The notes beneath the pieces were generated by a model. The model ran no database searches. It had not been told where the DNA came from and was given only the letters and a program-made list of their open reading frames with translations. From the NCBI RefSeq assembly GCF_000024365.1, contig NC_013235.1, positions 2,046,001-2,110,000 on the forward strand: DNA of 64,000 nt, read 5' to 3'. The position numbers were made by a program, and so were the translations under genes. The DNA comes from Nakamurella multipartita DSM 44233. Its GTDB lineage: Bacteria > Actinomycetota > Actinomycetes > Mycobacteriales > Nakamurellaceae. Positions 37,479 to 46,136 of this stretch are shown here, one piece after another (within the stretch, counting starts at the first letter, position 1; every line of letters begins with the position of its first letter).

Positions 37479-40265
37479 ATGGACGAGGTCATCTGTCAGC
37501 AGTGCGGAACCCGGAACGAGCCGGGCACCGAGTTCTGTGTCGAGTGCCAGTCCTACCTGTCCTGGACCGAGACCCGGGAGACCAGCCTGGCCCAGCTGCA
37601 GGCCGATGCGGCGACCGGCACCGACCCCGCGCCGGCGACCGATCCGGCCACCGTCGCCGCCACTGACCCGACCCCGACCCCGACCCCGACGGCGACCCCG
37701 ACGCCGACGCCGGATCCCGTTCCGGTCGTCCGCGCCGACCCGCCGGCCGGCGCGCAGCCGGCCACCCGCCCGCAGCCGGCCACCCGCCCGCAGCCGTCCA
37801 CCCGGCCGCAGCCGGCGGTCGAACCGGTGCGCGCGGTCATCGACCCGGCCGCCGCCGAGGTCGTGCCGGGTGGCGACGTGGAAACCCTCGAGGTCCAGGT
37901 CTACAACCTCTCGCCGATCGTCGACGCCTACCGGATCTGGGCCCCGGACGCGCCGGACTGGCTGACCGTCTCCGAACAGGAGGTCCGGCTGCTGCCGGGC
38001 ACCAATGATCGGACCGCGGTCACCCTGCGCATCGCCGGCGGCCGATTGGTGCCCGCCGGGGTCAGCACCCTGGTCATCCGGGTGCAGTCCGTCGCCCATC
38101 CCGAGATCACCGTCGACCACGAGATCGCGCTCACCGTCCCGGGCATCGAGGTGCCCTTGATGCTGCGGCTCGAGCCGAGCATCGTGCGGGCGCGGGACGA
38201 CCAGCCCGGCCAACTGCAGGCCGTCGTCGACAACTCCACCGGCAACCAGGCCCGGCAGGTGACGCTGACCGGGCGTGACCCGGAGGGGCTGGTCCGGTTC
38301 TTCTTCTCACCGGCGGTCCTGGACGTCCCGGCCGGCGCGACCGCGGCCGCCGGCGTCCGGGTCGAGGCGCCCACGCCCGACCCCGGGCAGACCGCGACCA
38401 GACAGCTGACCATCGCCGCCACCGACGGCGACGAGCAGGTGACCGCGACCGCGACGTTCATGCAGACGGCCACGCAGGAAGCCCCGCTGGCCCTGCGGAT
38501 CGAACCCACCCTGGTGCGGGTCCGGGACACCGACACCGGTCAGCTCGAGGTGGTCATCGACAACCGAGGTGGCCTGCGCACCCGACGGGTGTTCCTGGGC
38601 GGCCGGGACCCGGAACGGATCGTGCACTTCGCCTTCGCGCCACCGTCGCTGGACGTGCTCGCCGGCGAGACCGGGACCGCCCGGTTGCGGATCGAGGCGC
38701 CGCCGCCGGCCGCCGGCCAGGAGGTCTCCCGCTCGTTCACCGTGCTGGCCACCTCACCCGGCGTCCCCGACCTGGAGGCCCCGGCAACCTTCGTGCAGGC
38801 GACATCCGCGGCGCCGACGGATGTTCCGTTGACCCTGCGGCTGGATCCGACCATCGTGCGAGTCCGGGACAGCACCAGCGGGGCCCTGGAACTGCTTATC
38901 GATAACCGCGCGGGACACCGCTCCCGGCGCGTGTTCCTGTCCGGTCGGGACCCGGAACGGCTGGTCCGCTTCACCTTCACGCCGCCGTCGCTGGACGTGC
39001 TGGCCGGTGAGATCGGCCAGGCCCGGGTCCGGGTCGAGGCGCCGCTGCCGGACTTCGGGCAGGAGGCCACCCGGCAGATCACCGTGGTCGCCTCGGAGGG
39101 CGTGGGTCGCAACGGTCCCCGGGAGATCGAGGTCGCCGGCTCGTTCGTGCAGACCCGGGCGCCCAAGCCGGTGGAGGTGCCGGTCGCCGTCAAACTCGAA
39201 CCGAGTCTGGTGCGGGTGCGGGACACCCCGAACGCCCAGTTCCAGGTCATCGTGGACAACCGTCGGGGCACCCGGCCCAAGCGGATCACCCTGGCCGGGA
39301 CCGATCCCGAACGGGCGATCGGCTTCTCGTTCTGGCCGCCGGTGGTCGACGTCGCCCCCGGCCAGATCGCGCGGGCCCAGGTCCGCATGGAGGCCTACCC
39401 GCCGGAGCCGGGCCGCGACAGCACCCGGCCGTTCACCGTGACCGCCGCGGACGGCACCACCGAGCAGGAGGTGGAGGGCTCCTTCGTCCAGGTCACCTCG
39501 CCGCCGCCACCCGATGAGCCGATGACCATCCGGCTGGAGCCCAGCGTCCTGCGAACCCGTAACCGGCGCAGCGCGTCGGCGACCGTCATCGCCGACAACC
39601 GCGGCGGGTCACGGCCGCGCCGGGTCCAGTTCCGCGGGCACGATCCGGAACGGGCCGTGCGCTTCGCCTTCGACCCGCCGGTCATCGACCTAGCCCCGGG
39701 GCAGAGCGGGGCCGCGCGGGTGCAGATCTCCGCGCCGCGCCCGGACGGTGGCGAGGAGGTGACCCGCCCCTTCACCGTCGCCGCGACCGACGGGGCGAAG
39801 GAGACCGAGGCCACCGGCAGCTTCATCCAGGAGTCCAGCGACTGGCGGCCGGTCTGGCGGGCGATCCTGACCCTGCTCGGCGGCGCCCTGATGATCGCCG
39901 GCGTGTTCATCCCGTGGAGCGCCGGCCCGGCGCTGCGCGGGATCGACTTCACCGCCACCGAGGTCGACGACCTGTCCGAGCAGTTCCAGCTGATCGAGCT
40001 GCCCGACGTGGTCCGCCAACCGTTCGCCTCGGCCGGGGCGGTGATCGTCGTGCTGGCGATCATCGCCATGATCGGCCTGTTCGGGCCCAAGGGCCGGCTC
40101 AGCCGGTGGGCGGCCGCGATCGGGGCAGTGATCGCCGCCGGCTTCCTGGTCTCCGCGGCCGTCGGCGTGGTCGCGGTCGCCCGGGTGGACGTGGGGTCGT
40201 TCGTGGTGCTGCTGGGGTGCGCGTGCGCGTTCATCGGCGGCTACCTGGCCCCGAAACGGGGGTGA
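37479..40265 (+). CDS. Zinc-ribbon/Ig-like repeat membrane protein in eCIS locus
   Basis: A 928-residue protein with clear modular structure. Residues 6-23 form a zinc ribbon (CQQC and CVEC). A Thr/Pro repeat linker follows (about 60-115), then a beta-rich domain and five repeats of about 113 residues starting near 228, 338, 452, 570 and 683. Each opens with LRLEPTIVRVRD-like sequence and contains RRVFLSGRDPERLVRF and PPSLDVLAGE. The C-terminal 140 residues hold about four hydrophobic segments (LLGGALMIAGVFIP; VIVVLAIIAMIGLF; AAGFLVSAAVGVVAVA; VVLLGCACAFIGGYLA). It could tether the particle to the cell membrane, like the Streptomyces CIS membrane protein CisA, but this is inference. Confidence 0.82.
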   Translation: MDEVICQQCGTRNEPGTEFCVECQSYLSWTETRETSLAQLQADAATGTDPAPATDPATVAATDPTPTPTPTATPTPTPDPVPVVRADPPAGAQPATRPQPATRPQPSTRPQPAVEPVRAVIDPAAAEVVPGGDVETLEVQVYNLSPIVDAYRIWAPDAPDWLTVSEQEVRLLPGTNDRTAVTLRIAGGRLVPAGVSTLVIRVQSVAHPEITVDHEIALTVPGIEVPLMLRLEPSIVRARDDQPGQLQAVVDNSTGNQARQVTLTGRDPEGLVRFFFSPAVLDVPAGATAAAGVRVEAPTPDPGQTATRQLTIAATDGDEQVTATATFMQTATQEAPLALRIEPTLVRVRDTDTGQLEVVIDNRGGLRTRRVFLGGRDPERIVHFAFAPPSLDVLAGETGTARLRIEAPPPAAGQEVSRSFTVLATSPGVPDLEAPATFVQATSAAPTDVPLTLRLDPTIVRVRDSTSGALELLIDNRAGHRSRRVFLSGRDPERLVRFTFTPPSLDVLAGEIGQARVRVEAPLPDFGQEATRQITVVASEGVGRNGPREIEVAGSFVQTRAPKPVEVPVAVKLEPSLVRVRDTPNAQFQVIVDNRRGTRPKRITLAGTDPERAIGFSFWPPVVDVAPGQIARAQVRMEAYPPEPGRDSTRPFTVTAADGTTEQEVEGSFVQVTSPPPPDEPMTIRLEPSVLRTRNRRSASATVIADNRGGSRPRRVQFRGHDPERAVRFAFDPPVIDLAPGQSGAARVQISAPRPDGGEEVTRPFTVAATDGAKETEATGSFIQESSDWRPVWRAILTLLGGALMIAGVFIPWSAGPALRGIDFTATEVDDLSEQFQLIELPDVVRQPFASAGAVIVVLAIIAMIGLFGPKGRLSRWAAAIGAVIAAGFLVSAAVGVVAVARVDVGSFVVLLGCACAFIGGYLAPKRG

Positions 40266-40270
40266 GCGCG

Positions 40271-40302
40271 CGGCCGGCCTGCCCGATCGGGCAGGCCGGC
40301 CG
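40271..40302. terminator. 32-base perfect palindrome, probable terminator
   Basis: A perfectly self-complementary sequence centred on CGATCG, starting 6 bases after the stop of the membrane-protein gene. The folded hairpin would have about 14 GC-rich pairs. There is no T tract. It separates the membrane protein from the DUF4157 gene about 110 bases downstream. Confidence 0.75.
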
Positions 40303-40412
40303 GCCCCTCTGGTCGTCCGGTTGACCCCTGTCCTCGCCCGGTGCGCGGTGGGACGATCGAGGAGTCGACGGCGCCTGCACCGGATCAGTTGCGCCACGGG
40401 AGGGACGAGCCA

Positions 40413-41189
40413 ATGCGAACCCACGACCATGACACCGAGGACGCCACCCTGCGGCCCAAGTCGTCCCGGGTCGACGCCGCCCCGCCGGCCCACCTGCTGC
40501 AGGCCGCGGCCGCCGGCCGTAGCGACATTCTCGACGGCGCCGGTGTTCTCGGGTTGCAACGAGCGATCGGCAACGCCGGTGTCGGGGCCCTGCTGGAGTC
40601 CGAGCCGCCGCAGGAGACCCGCTCGCCGGTGCACGACGTCGTCAACTCCGGCGGCGGCAGCCCGCTCGCGCCCGACCTGCGTGAGGAGATGCAGGGGCGC
40701 CTGGGTCACGATTTCTCCGATGTGCGGGTGCACACCGACTCGGCCGCCCACGATTCGGCCAAGGCGGTCAACGCCCACGCCTACACCGTCGGCTCGAACG
40801 TCGTGTTCCAGCGGGACAAGTATGATCCGTCCTCCGTCGAGGGCAAGACGATGCTCGCGCACGAGCTGACCCACGTCGTCCAGCAGCGCAGCGGGCCGGT
40901 CGACGGCACCGACAGCGGCGGCGGCATCAAGGTCAGCGACCCGTCCGACCGGTTCGAGCGGGAGGCGTCCGCGAACGCCGACCGGGTGATGTCCGACCCG
41001 GCCCCGGCTCAGTCCACGGGCCAGTCCGCCGGTCCGGCCACCGCGACCGCGCAGCGGCACGAGGAGGACGAGACCGTTCAGGGTGCGTTCGTCCAGCGCG
41101 AGGAAGCCCCCGAGGAGGAGGAGCAGACCGCCCAGGGCTCGTTCGTCCAGCGCGAGGCCGAGGAGGAAGAGGCGGCCGAGGAAGCCTGA
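40413..41189 (+). CDS. DUF4157 (eCIS core domain) protein
   Basis: A 258-residue protein. The N-terminus carries the motif VLGLQRAIGNAGVGALL (about residues 46-62), seen in eCIS-linked proteins. The DUF4157 domain (about 80-170) has GSPLAPDLREEMQGRLGHDFSDVRVHTDS and MLAHELTHVVQQRSG with HExxH. The C-terminus is very acidic with two copies of a QGAFVQRE/QGSFVQRE motif. DUF4157 proteins are the marker of this eCIS group and are thought to act in cargo loading or release. GGGAGGGA lies upstream of the ATG. It is followed after 11 bases by the candidate cargo gene. Confidence 0.9.
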   Translation: MRTHDHDTEDATLRPKSSRVDAAPPAHLLQAAAAGRSDILDGAGVLGLQRAIGNAGVGALLESEPPQETRSPVHDVVNSGGGSPLAPDLREEMQGRLGHDFSDVRVHTDSAAHDSAKAVNAHAYTVGSNVVFQRDKYDPSSVEGKTMLAHELTHVVQQRSGPVDGTDSGGGIKVSDPSDRFEREASANADRVMSDPAPAQSTGQSAGPATATAQRHEEDETVQGAFVQREEAPEEEEQTAQGSFVQREAEEEEAAEEA

Positions 41190-41200
41190 TCCTCGGGCCG

Positions 41201-44200
41201 GTGGCGGCGATGACGTCGGCGGAGCGTGCCGGTCCCGAAGCACAGGCAGGACCCCGGCGGGCCCCGGACCCGCAGACCGCACCGAACCGGGTCGGCTCCC
41301 GGCCGGCCCCCGTGCGGCGCTCGTCCACCCTGATGAACCCGCGGTCCATGGCCCTGCTGCAGCGCAGCGCCGGCAATGCCGCTGTCGCCGGACTGGTCCG
41401 TGGCCGGTCCGCGGCCCCGACCGAGTCCTCGAGCGAGGCGACCGCGGTGGCGCCGGAATCCGCACCCGCACCCGTGCAGCGGCTGGTGCCGGGGTCGGCG
41501 GTCGGGTCCGCGACCGGATCGACCGCCCCACCCGTGCCGCCCGCGGCTCCCGACCCGTCCGCCGACCCTCGGTTCACGGCGGTGACCGGCCAGGTCAAGG
41601 CGGCCGGGTCGCAGCTCAAGAAGCACCCGCCGCCGGTCGCGGAGGTCGGCAAGGCGCAGGCCGCGGCCAAGGCGCCGCCCGACGACAAGGCCGGCCAGGC
41701 CAAGGCCGCGCGGGCCGATGCGATCGCGGCGGCCAAGCCGGGCGGATTCGACAAGGCGGCGTTCATCGCCGCGGTCCGCAAGGCGATCGCCGACGCGGCC
41801 CCGAAGAATCTGGACGAGGCCGACAAGTTCGCCACCTCGGGCAAGGCCGACGGGGTCAAGAACCAGGTGATGTCGCAGGTCACGGCGGGTAGGGACACCT
41901 CGACCAGCAACGTCAAGGACGAGACCGGCAAGACCCCGGACGCCTCGGCGGCCCGGGACAAGCCGGTGACCCCCTTGGCGGCGGAGCCCGCCCCGGCTGT
42001 GCCGCCGGTGAACGGCGCCGCCGCGATGCCGGGTCCGGCGCCGGCCGAGCAGGTCACCTTCACCGGTGGACCGGCGCAGGTCGATCAGCAGCTGGCCGAC
42101 GCCCAGGTCACCGAGAAGCACCTGACCGCCTCGAACGAACCACAACTGCAGGCTGCGGCGGCCGCCAAGAAGGACGCCGAGGTGCACGCCGTGAGCGCGC
42201 CGGCCGCCATCCGGGCGGACGAGTCGGCCGCGTTGGGCGCGGCCAAGGCCGATGCCGGGGCCGGCGCCGCCGCGGCCATGGCCGGGATGGGCCGGGACAA
42301 GGCCGGCGCCCTGGCCCGGGTGGCCGGGGCCAAGACCGACACCAAGACCAAGGACGAGGTCGAACGGGCCCGGATCTCCGGGGAGATCAACAAGATCTTC
42401 GACCAGACCAAGGCCGAGGTCGAGGTCATCCTGAACGGCATCGACGGCAAGGTGACCGCCGAGTTCGACAAGGGCGAGGGTGCCGCCCGCAGCGCGTTCA
42501 CGGCCAAGCACAGGGCCGACATGGAGAAGTACAAGGACGAGCGCTACTCGGGGGTGACCGGCGCGGCGCGGTGGACCGCGGACCTGTTCACCGGCCTGCC
42601 GGCCGAGGCCAACCGGATCTACGACGCGGCCAAGGCCCTGTACGAAACGCAGATGACGGCGGTCATCTCGACCGTGGCCGACCTGATCGGCCGTGAGCTG
42701 GACGCGGCCAAGGCCCGGGTGGAGAAGGGCCGGGTCCAGATCCGCTCGTTCATCGCGTCGCAGCCGGCGGCGCTGCAGAAGCTGGCCGGGGAGGCGGCCA
42801 AGGACGTGGCCGGCAAGTTCGACCAGCTTGACGCCGACGTCGACGCCAAGCAGCAGTCGCTGGTCGACGACCTGGCCAGCAAGTACACCGAGGCCCGCGG
42901 CCGGGTCGACGAGGAGATCAAGGCCGAGCAGGAGAAGAACAAGGGCCTGGTCGACATGGCCAAGGAGGCGGTCGGCGGGGCGATCGACACCATCCTCAAG
43001 CTCAAGGCGCTGTTCAGTGGTCTGCTGGCCAAGGCCGCGTCCGCGTTCAGCAAGATCCTTGAGGACCCGGTCGCGTTCATCACCAACTTCATGTCCGCGG
43101 TCAAGCAGGGCTTCCTGTCGTTCGCGGCCAATATCCTCACCCACCTGAAGAAGGGATTGCTCGGCTGGCTGTTCGGGGCGCTGGCCTCGGCCGGGATCGA
43201 GCTGCCCGACTCCTTCGACCTCAAGGGCATCCTCAAGCTCGTCGGGTCGATCCTCGGGTTGACCTGGACGAACATCAAGGGCCGCATCGCCAAGCTCGCG
43301 CCGTGGGCGGCCAAGGCGATCGACGTGATCGAGAGCAAGATCGAGATCTTCACGATCCTGGCGACGCAGGGCATCGGCGGGCTGTGGACCTGGATCAAGG
43401 ACAAGCTCGGCGATCTGAAGTCGATGATCCTCACGCCGATCATGGACTTCGTCAAGGAGAAGATCATCACCGCCGGGATCTCCTGGGTCATCGGCATGCT
43501 CAACCCGGCCGGGGCGCTGGTCAAGATCGTCCAGGCGTTGATCGGCGTCGTGCAATGGATCATGGAACGCGGCGCCGCCCTGATGGACTTCGTCGGCACC
43601 GTCATCGACTCCATCTCCGACATCGCCCACGGCGGGGTCGGGGGAGTGCCGGCCAAGATCGAGGCCGCGCTGGGCAAGGCGGTGCCGCTGGTGATCGCCT
43701 TCCTGGCCAACCTGCTTGGCCTGGGCGGGATCTCGGACAAGATCAAGTCGATCCTGAAGGCCGTGCAGGCGCCCATCAACAAGGCGCTGGATGCGGTGAT
43801 CAAGGGTGCGCTCAAGCTGGCCGCTCCGTTGCTCAAGGGCATCAAGGGAATCGGGGCGAAGGTCAAGGCCAAGGTGCTGGGTGGCGACGACTCACCGGAG
43901 GGGAAGCAGAAGCGGCTGGACAAGGGGATGGCCGCAGGAGTCGGTGCGGTCAACCGGTTCGCGGGCAAGAAGGTCGGCGAGCGCATCCTGAAGCCGGTCC
44001 TGGGCGCACTTCGAGTCAGGTTCGGTCTGGCCGTCCTGCAGCCAGAACGTCAGGGCCGCATGTGGGCCGTGCACGGTGAGGTCCAACGGGTGGTGGTGCC
44101 GACCTCCGCGGGCGTGGGCGACTCCGCCGACATCGACTGGTCCGCCTCGCCCGCGACCGACCTGGCCGCGCTCGGGCTCGACCGTGCGGCGATCGGCCGC

Positions 44201-44995
44201 ATCTTCGCCAAGAAGGTCCTGGTTCAGGCGCAGGGACAGATCCTCGAGGAGGTCGCCGCCGCCCGGCACGGCAAAGCGGCCCCCAAGCCCGAGACTCCCA
44301 CCACCGCCGGCGATTCCGATCAACCACAGTTCGTCGGGCCGCACGAAGTCAGCGCCGGCGGTGCCTCACTGGGCGACGGGATGACCGTGATCCTGGGAAC
44401 CGATGCGGCCGGCCCCTTCGTGCACATCCTCAAGATCCTCGAGTCCAAGGCCGGGGGCGATGCCAAGCGAGATCTCGCACGGGTCCGTGAACCCTGGGAC
44501 AAGGCCAGCGAAGCCGACAAGGCCGAGGCGCGGGCGGCGGCGATCGCCAAGCTGGTCAGGACCGATCATCCCGAGGTCGACGAGGACGACCTGGACCCGG
44601 TGAAGGCTCGCGCCTACCGGGCGGCGGTCGCTGCTGTTCGAGCGAAGCATGCGGGTGAGATCGAGTACCTGGCCAAGCGGAACTTCGAGCGAGCCGAGTT
44701 CCTCGGCCAACCCGCTCAGGATCTGGAGCGGTTGAGCCCCAACGTCGATGAGTCCGGTGGCGAATTGCCGACGACCATTCGGATCCGCGGCGTCGAGCGT
44801 CGGGTACAAGGATTCTCGCGGCGAGGAATCCAGGTCGTGGGGGTGATCCCGGCCGGGGTGAGTCCAGGACGAACGGAGGCCGCCGTCCGTGGGCAAGGCG
44901 TGAACTTCAACCTGGAGCAGGAGACCGGAATCAAGCTGTCCACCATCCGCGCGCTCGCGGCGCAGGTCGTCGCGGCGGCCAAGGTGGAATCGTGA
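41201..44995 (+). CDS. Large candidate eCIS cargo protein (1264 aa)
   Basis: A 1264-residue protein directly after the DUF4157 gene. Residues about 42-66 hold the LLQRSAGNAAVAGLVRG motif shared with DUF4157 proteins. A Pro/Ala-rich linker with APVQRLVPG follows, then a long helical region (about 125-620) rich in Ala/Lys/Asp. Residues about 590-900 contain repeated amphipathic/hydrophobic stretches (ISWVIGMLNPAGALVKIVQALIGVVQWIM), of the sort in pore-forming or tape-measure proteins. The last 320 residues form a distinct soluble domain (MWAVHGEVQRVVVP..., VGPHEVSAGGASLGDG) that I do not recognise. Start GTG 41201 or ATG 41210. Toxin cargo is the favoured role; tape measure is the alternative. 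Confidence 0.75.
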   Translation: MAAMTSAERAGPEAQAGPRRAPDPQTAPNRVGSRPAPVRRSSTLMNPRSMALLQRSAGNAAVAGLVRGRSAAPTESSSEATAVAPESAPAPVQRLVPGSAVGSATGSTAPPVPPAAPDPSADPRFTAVTGQVKAAGSQLKKHPPPVAEVGKAQAAAKAPPDDKAGQAKAARADAIAAAKPGGFDKAAFIAAVRKAIADAAPKNLDEADKFATSGKADGVKNQVMSQVTAGRDTSTSNVKDETGKTPDASAARDKPVTPLAAEPAPAVPPVNGAAAMPGPAPAEQVTFTGGPAQVDQQLADAQVTEKHLTASNEPQLQAAAAAKKDAEVHAVSAPAAIRADESAALGAAKADAGAGAAAAMAGMGRDKAGALARVAGAKTDTKTKDEVERARISGEINKIFDQTKAEVEVILNGIDGKVTAEFDKGEGAARSAFTAKHRADMEKYKDERYSGVTGAARWTADLFTGLPAEANRIYDAAKALYETQMTAVISTVADLIGRELDAAKARVEKGRVQIRSFIASQPAALQKLAGEAAKDVAGKFDQLDADVDAKQQSLVDDLASKYTEARGRVDEEIKAEQEKNKGLVDMAKEAVGGAIDTILKLKALFSGLLAKAASAFSKILEDPVAFITNFMSAVKQGFLSFAANILTHLKKGLLGWLFGALASAGIELPDSFDLKGILKLVGSILGLTWTNIKGRIAKLAPWAAKAIDVIESKIEIFTILATQGIGGLWTWIKDKLGDLKSMILTPIMDFVKEKIITAGISWVIGMLNPAGALVKIVQALIGVVQWIMERGAALMDFVGTVIDSISDIAHGGVGGVPAKIEAALGKAVPLVIAFLANLLGLGGISDKIKSILKAVQAPINKALDAVIKGALKLAAPLLKGIKGIGAKVKAKVLGGDDSPEGKQKRLDKGMAAGVGAVNRFAGKKVGERILKPVLGALRVRFGLAVLQPERQGRMWAVHGEVQRVVVPTSAGVGDSADIDWSASPATDLAALGLDRAAIGRIFAKKVLVQAQGQILEEVAAARHGKAAPKPETPTTAGDSDQPQFVGPHEVSAGGASLGDGMTVILGTDAAGPFVHILKILESKAGGDAKRDLARVREPWDKASEADKAEARAAAIAKLVRTDHPEVDEDDLDPVKARAYRAAVAAVRAKHAGEIEYLAKRNFERAEFLGQPAQDLERLSPNVDESGGELPTTIRIRGVERRVQGFSRRGIQVVGVIPAGVSPGRTEAAVRGQGVNFNLEQETGIKLSTIRALAAQVVAAAKVES

Positions 44996-45048
44996 TCATC
45001 TGCTGACTTCGGTAGTGGTCCTGTTCAGAGGGAGAGTGTCGGGCCCTT

Positions 45049-45296
45049 GTGGGCGTTGACCTGGACCACATCACGCCCTTCCCGAACGGCCCGACCACCG
45101 CGCCAAGACCTATGCCGGGTTTGGCACCACCATGGACGGGCAACGAGCGGTGTGGAGCACCCCGACGGGTCATCGTGACACCGGTACCACCGGGCAGCTG
45201 CCCGTCGAGGATAGGCCGGCCGAAACGGGGTGGCGCGTCAGCCGATCGGGGGCGGGGATCACACGGACGGGAAGCACTGACACCCCCGGCGGGTGA
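45049..45296 (+). pseudogene. HNH endonuclease remnant (13E12/REP-like), frameshifted
   Basis: The stretch 44996-45371 has no intact gene but contains this fragment. Frame 1 from 45049 reads VDLDHITPFPNGPTTA, the HNH core of 13E12-type endonucleases. At about 45102 the match shifts frame and continues AKTYAGFGTTMDGQRAVWST to a stop at 45294-45296, skipping the expected NLxPLCRRHHR segment. So a deletion of about 30 bases removed the second half of the HNH motif. No N-terminal domain remains. It is dead, and probably a relic of a mobile or cargo gene. Confidence 0.75.
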
Positions 45297-45371
45297 GACG
45301 ATCAGGATGCGCATCGGTGCGGGGGCTCGGCGGCGCGTTTCGCTGTTCACTCATCGCATCCGGGGGGCCGC

Positions 45372-46016
45372 ATGTCGAAAACCGTCACTGCCGCAACAAC
45401 TCTGCTCGCCGCACTGGTGATTCTGGCGACGGCCGGCTGCGGCAGCAGCGCGCCGCCCGGGGCCGCCGATGCGGGCATCGCATCAACGACCTCCAGCCCA
45501 GTGAGCAGCACGACCGCAAGCACCGCGCCCAGCAGCAGCAGCGCGGCCGCCGCGGCCTCCGCCGCCGCGCAGGCTTCGCTCTCGGCCGCCGCCGCCAGCT
45601 CCGCCGCCGCGCAGGCCGCGGCCCAGGAGGCCGCCCGCGTGGCCGCCGAGCAGTCGGCCGCCGAGCAGTCGGCCGCGGCGCAGGCAGCGGCTCAGGCCGA
45701 GGCGGACCGGGTGGCCGCGGAACAGGCGGCCGCCCAGCAGGCGGCGGACGAGGCGGCGGCCCAGCAGGCCGCGCAACAGGCCGCCGCGCAGGCGGCGGCG
45801 GACCAGGCCGCCGCGCAGCAGGCGGCGGCCGCGAGCTCGGGCAGCTGCGACATCAAGGGCAACATCAACGACAAGGGCGAGCGGATCTACCACGTCAAGG
45901 GCAAGAGCCCGAGCTACGACGCCACCAAGATCGACGAGTCCAAGGGCGAGCGCTGGTTCTGCAGCGAGGCCGAGGCGCAGGCCGCCGGCTGGCGGGCCCC
46001 GAAGAACTCCAACTGA
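45372..46016 (+). CDS. Lipoprotein with C-terminal sunset domain
   Basis: A 214-residue exported lipoprotein. The signal peptide (TVTAATTLLAALVILATAG) ends in a lipobox with Cys23 (TAGC). A 120-residue Ala/Gln/Ser-rich linker, probably helical, leads to a C-terminal domain with CDIKGNINDKGERIYHVKG and KGERWFCSEAEAQAAGWR. This is the sunset domain, with two Cys likely disulfide-linked, found on many secreted bacterial proteins and nucleases. Here no catalytic domain is attached. It lies between the candidate cargo and sheath genes in the eCIS locus and could mark the cell-surface end of a docking complex (inference). Confidence 0.85.
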   Translation: MSKTVTAATTLLAALVILATAGCGSSAPPGAADAGIASTTSSPVSSTTASTAPSSSSAAAAASAAAQASLSAAAASSAAAQAAAQEAARVAAEQSAAEQSAAAQAAAQAEADRVAAEQAAAQQAADEAAAQQAAQQAAAQAAADQAAAQQAAAASSGSCDIKGNINDKGERIYHVKGKSPSYDATKIDESKGERWFCSEAEAQAAGWRAPKNSN

Positions 46017-46136
46017 CCCGACGTTGCCCGAAGGGGCACCGAAAGCTGCCCTCGCCCGCGTCCCTCCGCCCATCCCGCCGGCCTCCGAAAAGGCGCACGA
46101 TCAGCACAATCTCGTGTGTCCTACCAAGGAGGCAGC

